A program made the translations under genes and the position numbers. Of a DNA stretch of 64,000 bases, positions 9,208 to 18,261 are shown piece after piece (the first letter of the stretch is position 1; every line of letters begins with the position of its first letter). Under the pieces are notes generated by a model. It was not told the DNA's origin. It searched no databases and saw nothing but the letters and a program-made list of their open reading frames with translations. Source of the DNA: Cytophagales bacterium (lineage in GTDB: Bacteria > Bacteroidota > Bacteroidia > Cytophagales > 172606-1); NCBI GenBank assembly GCA_030448185.1, contig JAUJNL010000023.1, positions 1-64,000 on the forward strand, given 5' to 3'.

Positions 9208-9282
9208 AATGGATGGGGCTTATTGCTCACGCATCAAACAACCAGTGACTGGTAGTATCTTGTACAAAATTTCTTTTTGCCT

Positions 9283-10464
9283 TCAAGCCCCTTCGTTAGT
9301 TGTCTTTCCGGCAAACACCTCCCGGATTTCGGATGGAGCCTGCTGGTCTTTGGCTTTGCCAGCCAACACCTCGGTCACTTTCTCCGGGGCAATGAAGCCT
9401 CTCAGTTGAGCGTGTCTGGCGGCTTCTTCGGTATCTTTCACCAGCAACATCTCCACCCCGGACTGCTTCACGGTATCGGCAATTGCCCTGACTGCGGCGT
9501 CTCTCTCCTCGTCACTTACGTCGCGGATATACACGGCTAGAATCCGGCCCGGATAGTCCTGCACTACCTGACAATAGATTTCGGCGTCTTTCTGCCCACT
9601 ATCCCCAATCAGGATAAACGGCAGTTCATTAAAGGTATTCATGATTTGCCGGATCTTTTCCATTTTATGTTGCTTATGAATAGAAGCAAAAAAGGTAAAC
9701 TGATCCAGCCGCGACCCTCTGAGCAGAAATGGCCCCCGCGGAATTCCCTGATGTTCACAGAAGTCTACCAGCAGGTCATACAGATTCCAGGAACTGCTTG
9801 ACACGAACAGGATCGGGTTATAATAATTGCCGTCGCGGCCTTTCTGCAAAGCACTGTAGAAAGATGCCACTCCTTCGAAAGGAAGCCGGGTACGGGCATT
9901 TTTCAGCACCATCAGCCGGACTTTCTTATAGAAATTAGTGGCATTGGAAACCAGAATGGTATCATCTACATCGGAGATAATACCAAATTGATGCCGTTGC
10001 TGCGCAATCATCACGGGTCCGCCGGCCCGCACCTGCCTTTGTTTGCCGGAAACCTGATCGAGTAATTCAAGCTGCACCTCCAACCAGTCTTTCTGGGTAG
10101 GAAGCGGCTCAGGAAAACGGAAGCGGACTTCGAAAAAACCAATTTCGTTGGTAGTTACGATCTGCTCCTGTCCGTTAAAGGTAGCCTTCACGCGTACGTT
10201 AGGAATTTCATTGCTCACGTACCGTTTATACATGGCCACGATGTTGTGCCAGATACTGTTGCGGTGAGCAGGTTTAGCCAAACCGTTATCTTCCAGCACC
10301 CTTCCCTTCAGGTAAATCTCATCCTTGTTGCCAAACCCCCGGTAGGGCAGTATGATTACTGGACGCAACCAGCCCAGCGTTTTCTTTACCTGGTACCTTG
10401 ACCGGTCAATCCGGATAGCCAGGCGTTGCAAAATCTTGCCGATAAAATGTAGCCATGCAGGCAT
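9283..10464 (-). CDS. App1-family phosphatase-domain protein (DUF2183)
   Basis: 393 aa. An N-terminal beta domain (about 45-150: KGRVLEDNG, FNGQEQIVTTNEIGFFEVRF) is followed by the App1 catalytic domain of HAD type. Its nucleophile motif ISDVDDTIL includes D165 and D167; ILFVSSSSWNLYD (about 218-230) is motif II and LIGDSGQKD (about 286-294) is motif III. Yeast App1 is a phosphatidate phosphatase; the bacterial substrate is unproven. Its start lies 170 bp from the divergent eboA start. Confidence 0.9.
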   Translation of the reverse strand: MPAWLHFIGKILQRLAIRIDRSRYQVKKTLGWLRPVIILPYRGFGNKDEIYLKGRVLEDNGLAKPAHRNSIWHNIVAMYKRYVSNEIPNVRVKATFNGQEQIVTTNEIGFFEVRFRFPEPLPTQKDWLEVQLELLDQVSGKQRQVRAGGPVMIAQQRHQFGIISDVDDTILVSNATNFYKKVRLMVLKNARTRLPFEGVASFYSALQKGRDGNYYNPILFVSSSSWNLYDLLVDFCEHQGIPRGPFLLRGSRLDQFTFFASIHKQHKMEKIRQIMNTFNELPFILIGDSGQKDAEIYCQVVQDYPGRILAVYIRDVSDEERDAAVRAIADTVKQSGVEMLLVKDTEEAARHAQLRGFIAPEKVTEVLAGKAKDQQAPSEIREVFAGKTTNEGA

Positions 10465-10601
10465 AGTCGAAGCTCTTTTGGCTTTTGGTTACGCGAAAAT
10501 GCCCCTTGAGGATGTAAAGATTTATCTTTTTTTAGCTTTTTACCATAATATGGCCCCATTTTTATATTTCGCATCCCGGCTGCAATTAACGCCCAGCACG
10601 T

Positions 10602-10609
10602 TATATTTG
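10602..10609 (+). promoter_or_regulatory. Bacteroidota -7 box TATATTTG before eboA
   Basis: TATATTTG matches TAnnTTTG exactly, 25 bp before the ATG at 10634. A -33 TTTG is not obvious. Confidence 0.5.
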
Positions 10610-10633
10610 CCTGTGCAACCGCCAAAAGAAGCC

Positions 10634-11518
10634 ATGACCACTGACCAATCTGACAATAAAAAGATTAAAAGTTATCTGCACGCCTGGATTAACGCTAAAA
10701 TTTCTCCCGAAGGACTCGAATGGCTTACGGGTAAATTGGAACAACTGGCCACTGCCCCATCTGACCGTAATTTATTCCTGGCTTTCGGAGCAGCGCCCCG
10801 CTTTGTGGGCAAAGAACCCCTGCGGTTAACCAAAAAAGAAGTTGAGCAGGCAGATTCCATCCGTACAGGCTGGAATCCAAGCCATTGGACGGCTGATCAA
10901 GCCACGCGGATATTGCTGCTGCTTTCCTTGCCTAATAATGACCCCGATAAACTGGTCAATACCCTTAACCAGCTGTTCAGCACGGCCGAAGTAGGGGAAC
11001 TCACCGCCCTATACCTGAGCCTGCCGCTGCTACCCTACCCCGAACAGCACCGCTTCCGGGCTACGGAAGGTTTCCGGACCAATATGAATGTAGTATTCAA
11101 CGCAGTAGCCCTCGATAACCCTTACCCGGCAGAGTACCTTGACGAACCAGCCTGGAATCAGATGGTGCTGAAGGCTATATTTATTGGCTCCCCTCTGCAC
11201 CGGATCTATGGCCTGGATGCGCGGTCCAACCCCACGCTGGCCCGAATTCTGTCTGATTTTGCGCATGAACGGTGGGCTGCCAAAAGGACTGTCCCCGTAG
11301 AACTATGGCGGGTAGCAGGCCCGCACATGGATGAGAAAATTTTGCCGGATATGGTCAGGCTGTTTAGTCAAGGCACCGAAGCCGAACAGGAGGCTGCTGC
11401 CTTAGCCTGTGCAGCATCGGGGCAAGAATCAGCCGGGCAGCTACTGATCAAGCACCGTCCTGATCTGAAGGAAAAGATTCAAAAGGGTGAATTGAGTTGG
11501 GATAAGTTGGTTCAATAA
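10634..11518 (+). CDS. eboA: EboA-domain protein
   Basis: 294 aa from the ATG at 10634; the longer open frame upstream overlaps the divergent App1 gene and the promoter and is rejected. The body matches EboA as I know it: LAFGAAPRFVGKEPL, then HWTADQATRILLLLSLP, LSLPLLPYPEQHRFRATEG, RTNMNVVFNAVALDNPYPAE, YLDEPAWNQMVLKAIFIGSP. It is an all-helical, repeat-like protein. Ebo clusters (eboA-F) in cyanobacteria and others are linked to moving a prenylated or indole-type metabolite toward the periplasm. The partner gene eboB follows after 147 bp; eboC-F are not in the window. Confidence 0.88.
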   Translation: MTTDQSDNKKIKSYLHAWINAKISPEGLEWLTGKLEQLATAPSDRNLFLAFGAAPRFVGKEPLRLTKKEVEQADSIRTGWNPSHWTADQATRILLLLSLPNNDPDKLVNTLNQLFSTAEVGELTALYLSLPLLPYPEQHRFRATEGFRTNMNVVFNAVALDNPYPAEYLDEPAWNQMVLKAIFIGSPLHRIYGLDARSNPTLARILSDFAHERWAAKRTVPVELWRVAGPHMDEKILPDMVRLFSQGTEAEQEAAALACAASGQESAGQLLIKHRPDLKEKIQKGELSWDKLVQ

Positions 11519-11665
11519 ATGGTAAATTCTACATGCTATAGGGCAAATGAATAAAGAATTGTAGGGAGCCTGACGGGATATAGGGTTTAAAAATCTATCA
11601 TTGCAAAATCTGGTTACAGCATCTCCATTTTACTTCTTTGGATTTTTATTTAAATCAACCGAATT

Positions 11666-12583
11666 ATGAACGATCTCCTTTTTATAGATCCGCATGCCCA
11701 CATGACCTCCCGCACGACGGATGATTATGAGGCGATGCGCCAGGCTGGAGTAGTTGCGCTGATTGAACCCGCCTTCTGGCTGGGTCAGCCCCGAACAGAA
11801 CCCGGCACTTTTAAAGACTATTACAGCTCCCTAGTCGGCTGGGAACGGTTCAGGGCCAGTCAGTTTGGCATCCGCCACTACTGTACTATCGGGCTCAACT
11901 CCAAAGAATCTAACAACGAACCGCTGGCCGAACGGGTTATGGACTTGCTGCCGCTGTTTGCGACCAAGGAAGGCGTAGTAGGCATCGGCGAGATTGGTTA
12001 CGATGATCAGACTGCGGCCGAGGATAAATATTTCCGTCTGCAGCTGGAACTGGCCAAAGAACTCGGTTTGCCCGTTCAGATCCACACGCCGCACCGTGAT
12101 AAGAAACGCGGCACTTCCCGCAGTATGGATGTTTGCGAGGAACACGGCATTGCTACGCCCCGGGTCATTATTGATCATAACAACGAAGAAACCGTGAAGG
12201 AAGTGCTGGACCGGGGCTTTTGGGCGGCATTTTCCATTTACCCCAAAACCAAAATGGGTAACGAACGGATGACCGATATTGTCAAGCAGTACGGTCCCGA
12301 ACGGATTATGGTGAATAGCGCCTGTGATTGGGGTATTTCTGATCCGCTGGCGGTTCCTAAGACGGCAACGCTTATGCTGCAACGGGGCATACCCGAGGAG
12401 CACATCCGGATGGTAACCTATTCTAATGCCCTGGCTGCCTTCGGGCAAAGCGGCCAGATGCGGGAAGCTGACTGGTTGGGCACCTCTACCATTGACCAGC
12501 GGGAGAAGTTTCAGGGGAGCTCCATCCTTAGGGGCGGCCAGGACCCACGCATTGAAAAGCGGGACAGCAATATTATTGAATGA
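11666..12583 (+). CDS. eboB: EboB, TatD-like metal-dependent hydrolase
   Basis: 305 aa TIM-barrel amidohydrolase. Metal ligands visible: DPHAH at 8-12 (H10, H12), GEIGYDDQT with E about residue 110, QIHTPH (about 145-150), VIIDHNNEE (about 171-179), and SACDWGISDPLAVPKT (about 216-231). The whole-length match is to the TatD relative of ebo clusters, not to housekeeping TatD. The substrate is unknown. It probably forms a unit with eboA; no further ebo gene follows, since the next gene is convergent. Confidence 0.88.
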   Translation: MNDLLFIDPHAHMTSRTTDDYEAMRQAGVVALIEPAFWLGQPRTEPGTFKDYYSSLVGWERFRASQFGIRHYCTIGLNSKESNNEPLAERVMDLLPLFATKEGVVGIGEIGYDDQTAAEDKYFRLQLELAKELGLPVQIHTPHRDKKRGTSRSMDVCEEHGIATPRVIIDHNNEETVKEVLDRGFWAAFSIYPKTKMGNERMTDIVKQYGPERIMVNSACDWGISDPLAVPKTATLMLQRGIPEEHIRMVTYSNALAAFGQSGQMREADWLGTSTIDQREKFQGSSILRGGQDPRIEKRDSNIIE

Positions 12584-12587
12584 TTGA

Positions 12588-12730
12588 GAAGAATATCGGA
12601 TGTCGGATTGCGGAAGTAAGAATAGACTTTAACCAGAAACTAACAACTGAAAACCGGAAATTGCTACTGCTGCTGCCACTGCCGCTTTTTCCTACTTCCG
12701 CAATCCGACGTCCGATATCCAAAATTCTTC
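12588..12730. terminator. Long inverted repeat between convergent eboB and metallopeptidase genes
   Basis: The left arm, about 12588-12628 (GGATGTCGGATTGCGGAAGT core), and the right arm, about 12692-12730 (ACTTCCGCAATCCGACGTCC core), are near-perfect reverse complements, both ending in GAAGAAT/ATTCTTC. A 60-bp spacer separates them. It could terminate both genes, but the long loop is unusual for a plain terminator. Confidence 0.6.
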
Positions 12731-12733
12731 CTC

Positions 12734-13564
12734 TTATTGTTCGGAGCTAAAGGTATCCCCCTGGTTGATATCCCCGGTCTGGTACCCCTTCTTGAACCAG
12801 TACATTCGCTGTTTAGAAGTACCGTGCGTAAAGGCATCGGGCACTACGTAGCCCTGCGATTCCATCTGCAAGCGGTCATCCCCGATGGCATTGGCTGCAT
12901 TCATAGCTTCCTCAATGTCTCCTTCTTCCAGAATATTTTTCATCTCCTGGGCATGATGTGCCCAAACGCCAGCCAGAAAATCAGCCTGCAATTCCAGACG
13001 TACGGATAAGGCGTTGGCTTCCTCCTTACTTAACCGGCCTTGCTCCTGTTGTACTTTGTCACTGATCCCCAGTACGTTCTGCACGTGATGCCCTACTTCA
13101 TGGGCTACTACATAGGCCATTGCAAAATCTCCCGGAGCCTGAAAGCGGCTTTGCAGCTGCTCATAAAAGCTCAGGTCAATATATACTTTTGAATCCAGCG
13201 GGCAGTAGAACGGACCGGTAGCCGCACTTGCCCCCCCGCAACCGGACTGAACCTGATTGGTAAAGAGTACCAGTTTGGTTTCCGGATAATCCTGGTTCAG
13301 CTGTTCCTGAAATACTTTATTCCAGACGTCTTCGGTGTCTTTCAGTACTACCCCCACAAACTGAGCCTTAGCATCTTCCTTAGGGTCAGCAGTCTGCCCA
13401 CTGGATTGTGTGTTGCCGACGTTTACATAATTTGAAAAGTCACCTCCGAACAAGAGACCGAGTACCAGCAGCACGATACCACCAATACCACCGCCCACGG
13501 CCATTCCCCCCATTCCCCTTCGGTCTTCTACATTACCACTTTGTTGTCTTCCTTGCCAACGCAT
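12734..13564 (-). CDS. YpfJ-family neutral zinc metallopeptidase
   Basis: 276 aa. One N-terminal transmembrane helix (about 21-40, GGIGGIVLLVLGLLFG), then a periplasmic domain with HEVGHH at 155-160, the HExxH zincin motif, preceded by MAYVVA. YCPLDSKVYIDLSFYEQL and the ELQADFLAGVW stretch (third ligand region) complete the family pattern. Residues 1-20 are polar and glycine-rich, as in the family. The physiological substrate is not known. It is convergent with eboB. Confidence 0.93.
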   Translation of the reverse strand: MRWQGRQQSGNVEDRRGMGGMAVGGGIGGIVLLVLGLLFGGDFSNYVNVGNTQSSGQTADPKEDAKAQFVGVVLKDTEDVWNKVFQEQLNQDYPETKLVLFTNQVQSGCGGASAATGPFYCPLDSKVYIDLSFYEQLQSRFQAPGDFAMAYVVAHEVGHHVQNVLGISDKVQQEQGRLSKEEANALSVRLELQADFLAGVWAHHAQEMKNILEEGDIEEAMNAANAIGDDRLQMESQGYVVPDAFTHGTSKQRMYWFKKGYQTGDINQGDTFSSEQ

Positions 13565-13670
13565 ATTTTTTTTACGGTTTAAATGGTTGAGTCAATAAAA
13601 AAGTAAGCGGCCGCTTTCAGCGTGCTGCCTATTATACTCAATTAGGAGAGTTTTGGTTTTTACCTGCTTG

Positions 13671-15137
13671 TTAAATCCGCTTTAACACATTCAGGGGACC
13701 ACCCGGCGTATAGTCGCCTAATTGTTTCCCGCCGCGCAGGACATTGCGGAAAACGGGCTTCTGGCCGAGCAGAAAGGTATCAATGGTAAATTGATCCCCG
13801 GTAACAATCTGGGAGAGATGGTGCTGCAAGACCACAAACAAACTGTTGCCGATATGGAGGGCCCGGATCAGGCGGTCATTCCAGCCTAACTCCAATTGGG
13901 CTCCGATGGGTAGTTGAGCGGCAATCAGCACTGGTTCAAACTGGGCCGGCGGCGGAGTACCGGAAACCGGATAAGCGTCGGTGCCGTTGGGAGGCGGAGG
14001 TTTTGGTGCCGTATCGGGCTTTTCCTGGTACTGCTTGCGGAGAAACAGGCCATCGAGCATGCCGTACTCCTGACGGGCATCAACGATGAGCAGCTTTTCG
14101 GGACCGAACCGTTCCATTTCCCGCCGTAATTCGGCCGAACTACGGAGACTTTCCCCAATCATGATTATTTTATCAATATCTTCCGAACGCTGGCCCTCCT
14201 TCTCCAGAAACAGTTCGAAACTCTGCGACAGGTGCCGGATATGAAACGTTACCAGTTGCTCAACTTCATCCTTTTTAAGGACCACTTTATTTTCCACGCC
14301 CCGTTCCACGGCAAAATCGGTTTTGACTTCCATAAAAGGCCGGGAGTCCGCATCGAGTTGCTTGGTCCATTCGCGGGCCAACCGGAAGTGACGGCGGTAT
14401 TCCTTATCGAGTTCCTCTTTGTTCCCCAGCAGACGGCGGCGGGAATTGACGTAATTGACTGTATACGTCGAAATGACATTTACCCGGCTGTCTACCCCCA
14501 GTAAAGGATAGGTTTGCCCGGCAGTCCGCTCCACGGAAGCCGCGTTATACCCCTGCACCAGCGAATAATTCAGGTCTTCATTAAATGCTTCCATGATCAC
14601 CAGCCGCTTATGCACGCTGGGCATAATCTGCTGGGCGGCATATAGGCTCAGGGTAAACATTTCCGCGGACACGTATGGAATCTCATCTACCTCATACCCA
14701 ATCCGCTGCAAATAACCCGCAAAAACTTTACGGGAAGGTTCTCCTACCTGTTCAGACCAAACAATGGAAATCGGTATGCGGGCTGTCGGATCAAGGGATT
14801 GGGTTAGCTCTCCCAACATCGTCAGGTATTCGCGCCGAAGATCATCCATTACTACTTTCAGTAGTTCAACTACTGGGACGGTATAATGGAAAACCCGGTA
14901 GGTTAACCGTTCATCGAGTATACTATGGAGAAAATCACCATAGGTATTGGGAGTGCCGTCCTCAAATTCGCTCCGGTAACGTTCACCGTAGTAAATTTTG
15001 TTGGCGGTAGGGTCGGCGAAGAAATACAGCGGTACTCGGGCATACCCTTTTACATTCACAGGCATAAAGGTATCATACGGCTTTAGGCCTGCCATCATAA
15101 AATCCCGGTCTACATACAAAGCCAGTCGGCGATTCAT
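13671..15137 (-). CDS. Degenerate Hsp70/actin-like (ASKHA-fold) protein
   Basis: 488 aa with no close named family. The order resembles an Hsp70 ATPase domain. A region like the Hsp70 peptide AVITVPA occurs as RIPISIVWSEQ (about 119-129). A strand-turn-strand at the phosphate-2 position reads KRLVIMEAFNEDLNYSLVQG, without the usual GGGT. KIIMIGESLRSSAELRREM (about 317-335) sits where Hsp70 has the adenosine motif GGSTRIP. About 365-400 is a proline-rich linker (PPPPNGTDAYP), followed by a 90-residue C-terminal domain. The lost glycines suggest it does not hydrolyse ATP normally. Inference from pattern, not a search. Confidence 0.6.
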   Translation of the reverse strand: MNRRLALYVDRDFMMAGLKPYDTFMPVNVKGYARVPLYFFADPTANKIYYGERYRSEFEDGTPNTYGDFLHSILDERLTYRVFHYTVPVVELLKVVMDDLRREYLTMLGELTQSLDPTARIPISIVWSEQVGEPSRKVFAGYLQRIGYEVDEIPYVSAEMFTLSLYAAQQIMPSVHKRLVIMEAFNEDLNYSLVQGYNAASVERTAGQTYPLLGVDSRVNVISTYTVNYVNSRRRLLGNKEELDKEYRRHFRLAREWTKQLDADSRPFMEVKTDFAVERGVENKVVLKKDEVEQLVTFHIRHLSQSFELFLEKEGQRSEDIDKIIMIGESLRSSAELRREMERFGPEKLLIVDARQEYGMLDGLFLRKQYQEKPDTAPKPPPPNGTDAYPVSGTPPPAQFEPVLIAAQLPIGAQLELGWNDRLIRALHIGNSLFVVLQHHLSQIVTGDQFTIDTFLLGQKPVFRNVLRGGKQLGDYTPGGPLNVLKRI

Positions 15138-15175
15138 GCGAGTGCAGTTAAGAAGGTGTTATTTAAACGACTGAA

Positions 15176-15183
15176 CAAAAGTA
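15176..15183 (-). promoter_or_regulatory. Bacteroidota -7 box TACTTTTG
   Basis: Minus-strand TACTTTTG lies 38 bp before the ATG of the Hsp70-like gene at 15137. The upstream -33 box is not clear. Confidence 0.4.
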
Positions 15184-15245
15184 GGAAGTTACGCGGGTTG
15201 GCTGGAAAAAAATTGCCAGTTTTTGGTCGCCGGTTTATGGTTTAT

Positions 15246-15353
15246 AGTGGTTCGTTTCGGGTTTTTTTCCGGTTATAAACTTTTTTGTAAGAATACGACA
15301 AAATGTAACTACAGCATCCAGCAACTGGAAACCAAAACCCGAAACGAACCACT
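15246..15353. repeat. Inverted repeat with 20-bp perfect arms
   Basis: AGTGGTTCGTTTCGGGTTTT (15246-15265) and its exact reverse complement at 15334-15353 enclose 68 bp. It lies after the broken Na/Pi cotransporter gene and before the Hsp70-like gene promoter, so it may act as a terminator for the former. Same type of long locus-specific arm as at 2139 and 24902. Confidence 0.6.
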
Positions 15354-15372
15354 AATTTATTCGGCTGCGGCG

Positions 15373-16334
15373 CTACAGCAGCATGAGCAGAAACAGTTTT
15401 TTGTCCGGAATCAGCCAGATAAGGCCTTTGGCTATCAGGGAGCAAACCAGATAAAAAGCAGCACGCCGCCAACATTGAATAGTACGTGGGCATTGGCAAT
15501 CTGCCGGGATACATCACCGCCTGGTGCCAAGTTGCTGGGCAGCAGTAGCCAATTGGCTGGCGAAAGTAACACCGATCAGCACCGTAAGAATGTTGAAAAC
15601 CAGATGAAATATACCGGCCCGATGGCCTCGGGAACGGCCAAGGGTGGCAAGCAGCGTATCGGCAATAGGTTTGATTTCGCTCCCAACATGATGCTTCTCC
15701 TGATGGTAAGGGTATCAGTCCCTGACTAGCCAACATGATTATAATTCCGAGGGTAGCCGAAGAAGACTGGATTGCCACCAAAAACGGCTCCAACGAGCAC
15801 ACCCAGCCACGGATTTTTCAATCCTACCATCCAGTTAATGAAGGGACGGTAGTTTTCAGGGTTCAGCCGCGTTTCCGATGACATCCAAGCCGAAAAATAA
15901 CAGGCCAACGCTAAACAAAACCATTCCTACGTTTCGGATTCGTTCCTTTTTACTGATAAATGAATCAGAAAGCCTATTGCCAGGATAATGGAAGCATATT
16001 CATTTATTTTAAAGGTAATCAGTTGACTGGAAATAGTAGTGCCGATATTGGCCCCCATAATAACACCCAGTGATTGGGTAAAGGTAAGCAGGCTGGCGTT
16101 GACTAAGGCAATCACCATAATGATGGTGACGGAAGAGGAATCAAGCACGGTTGTAGTGACAGTTCCCGTCAAGACCGCCAAAGCCTGGTTCTTGGTACTC
16201 TTGGTCAGCATTTGCTTCATCCGGTCACCGGCTATTTCACGTAGGTTCTCAGCTAACTTTGAAACGCCGTATAAGAATAAGACCAAGCCCGCTACTGCTT
16301 CCAGAATCATTTTTAGAATGTCCATACTAACCAT
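15373..16334 (-). pseudogene. Na/Pi cotransporter family protein, frameshifted
   Basis: The first 130 codons are clean: MDILKMILEAVAGLVLFLYG, then LTGTVTTTVLDSSSVTIIMV, the QSSS-like repeat of the PhoU/NptA-type transporter, and GVIMGANIGTT. After about 15930 the frame moves twice (ACYFSAWMSSETRLNPENYR; then FLVAIQSSSATLGIIIMLAS, the second repeat) and again after about 15690. Put together it covers both inverted repeat halves of a Na+/phosphate symporter of about 320 aa, short of the PhoU-containing form. The stop is placed at 15373. Could be true decay or local sequence error. Confidence 0.8.
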
Positions 16335-16872
16335 GTTTAGGTTACTTACGTGGTTTTCCCCTAATGAAAGAAGGGTTTGCGTATGAACCTTGTGTTACCA
16401 ATTTGCTAACAAACGGTGAAGCAATGAAATTTTTGCCGAGGACGACCATTCCTCCGGCAGTGGATCACCCACTATTGATCAGGACTAACGAGTTATGAGA
16501 AGTCAATCCGGTAGCTTCTTCCATAAAGAAAGAAGTTGCTGTAACGGGTAATGAAAGAATAGATTTGAATAAAGAAGCTGCCGAACTGAGCATTGAAGGT
16601 GATTCCTTTAATAAAGGAAGTGCCGCACTAAATAGAAACAACTGCTTCTCTGAGAAAAGAAGTTCTTTTACTCAGTACACCAACCTCTTTATAAGTAACG
16701 AAGGAGTTGTATCAAGTAAAGAAGAAGCTTTATCGAGTAACGACGGAGTTGTATTGAAGTAACGAAGCTTGCATATCGAGAAGATATTGTATCACATACT
16801 ATATTTGGCTTTACCCGAAACTTTAGTAGCATTGAAAAATACTTTATTTTGACGCACCAAACGTTGAATTTG
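16335..16872. other. Intergenic region with a 21-bp period array
   Basis: No gene recognised. 16400-16500 shows nothing. 16502-16762 is an array of 21-bp units (separate entry). 16763-16860 is AT-rich and should contain the promoter of the following gene. Confidence 0.6.
16502..16762 (+). repeat. Array of degenerate 21-bp repeats encoding heptapeptides
   Basis: From about 16565 the sequence divides into successive 21-bp blocks, e.g. AGTAACGAAGGAGTTGTATC, AGTAAAGAAGAAGCTTTATC, AGTAACGACGGAGTTGTATT (20 bases of each shown), with more diverged blocks before them. The plus frame is open from 16499 to the TAA at 16760-16762 and reads as heptads: NKEAAEL, SIEGDSF, NKGSAAL, NRNNCFS, EKRSSFT, QYTNLFI, SNEGVVS, SKEEALS, SNDGVVL. 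No ATG and no ribosome site are seen (only a TTG at 16565), so it may be the remnant of a repeat protein or a non-coding repeat. Confidence 0.6.
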
Positions 16873-18217
16873 ATGAAAAGACCCTTTGTCGCTTGTACCT
16901 TCCTGCTGGGCTTGCTGGCGGCCTGTTCCCCGAAGGCAGAGGTACGCCGTTGAGCCGAAAGATCTGAGCCGGTTTCACACCCAATACGTAGCGGGCCGAG
17001 GCGCCGGAAACTTCCGATTCCCCTTTCCGTGTACATTGACTACTCCAAAGGAATGCACGAAGGGATTATGGCATCCGCTGATTTTATCCGGGAACTGCTG
17101 ACAATGGTCAACACGCTAAAAACCATCTATTATAAAGTGGGATCGGCTGATGTGCCACCACGCATCAATATCAATGCCACCGCCAATATCCCCTGGAACA
17201 TCGGCAACTATACCAAAACCCGGTCGGTGCTGGATGAACCGATTCGGCAAATTACCTGGGACAACCGCACCGCTGTTTTTATTACCGACTTTGAATTGGT
17301 GAAAGGGTCCCAGGAATTGCAGATTGTGCAAAACGGGAAAACGTTTAAAACCAGCATTGATATTTCGACGCAGGGCCGTAAATGAATTTGAAGACTGGCT
17401 GAAGGGAGGCAACACCATTGATGTATTTGCTAAACAATTCAATAAACAAAATTCCTGGGTACCCCAAACACAGTCTCAGCATCTGTATACGCTGATTTTT
17501 ACCCCCAAGGCCCTGGCCGATCAGCCGGCTGCACTCGTTAACCGGCTACTGGAGAAGGGATACGGACAGCGCGGCGACCTGAAGCATTACCGGTTCTCGG
17601 CGGAAGATGTGGCCTTGAAGATTAACTATCAGGATAAAGCCAATATTGGCGGGTCTCTACCGACAATGCCGTGCCGCAGATGCTGCAAGTAGCCTTTCCC
17701 TTCTTTGAGTATTACCAGTTCCGGCAGAAAGACCTACTCAAGATTCCGGAATACAGCCAGAATGATACCCGATTCGTAGAAATCTCTATCCTGGCCAATG
17801 CTCCGTAAACTATCCGGATCTCAAGCTGAGCCTGGCGGCGTATGATATTACGCAGGAATACGGTGAGTACTATAATTTTCTGAATCCGGTGGAGGAAGGC
17901 AAAAAGACCAAATACACGTACGATCAACCCTCGGCCGTGGAGGATGTATTTGAATTAAAATTTGAACCGAAGAAAAGAGAAATCGGCATCGGGTTGCATC
18001 CCAACTTTACGGGAGTTGAAAAACAAACGCTGTACAAACGGATGTGGTGATTGAAGAGGCCAAGCCGCAGTTTGACCGGGCTATGCTTGAATCCTTGCAA
18101 TGGACGGATGCCCGGGGATTTACGGTACCTTCGCTTTCGGCCAGCCTTACTGAAGCCCTCTCGCGGATCAACCTCAAAAACCGCGTCGTGTATACGTATT
18201 ACATTGAGCTGTATTAA
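16873..18217 (+). pseudogene. Lipoprotein with vWA-like start, several frameshifts
   Basis: ATG at 16873 gives MKRPFVACTFLLGLLAACSP, a lipoprotein signal with lipobox LAAC. The frame breaks after 25 codons. It continues in other frames as VYIDYSKGMHEGIMASADF (a DxSxxM-type vWA-like opening), AVFITDFELVKGSQELQIV, NEFEDWLKGGNTIDVFAKQF, HLYTLIFTPKALADQP, QYGEYYNFLNP-like and finally VVYTYYIELY-stop. At least five indels are needed; the joined product would be about 440 aa. Each break is a one- or two-base indel with coding sequence preserved on both sides. No family name is offered; the vWA reading is inference. Confidence 0.6.
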
Positions 18218-18261
18218 ACTTTCATAACTATTTAATCAATCGCCATCCGGTTCAGACCACT

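Noticed and set aside
10352..10633. 94-codon N-terminal extension of EboA
   Set aside because: It overlaps the divergent App1 gene and the TATATTTG box; EboA homology begins after the ATG at 10634.
14675..15010. 111-codon plus-strand frame opposite the Hsp70-like gene
   Set aside because: Antisense shadow without recognisable protein features.
16502..16762. Reading the 21-bp array as a CRISPR or iteron origin
   Set aside because: No conserved repeat/spacer alternation, units too degenerate for iterons, no rep gene nearby.
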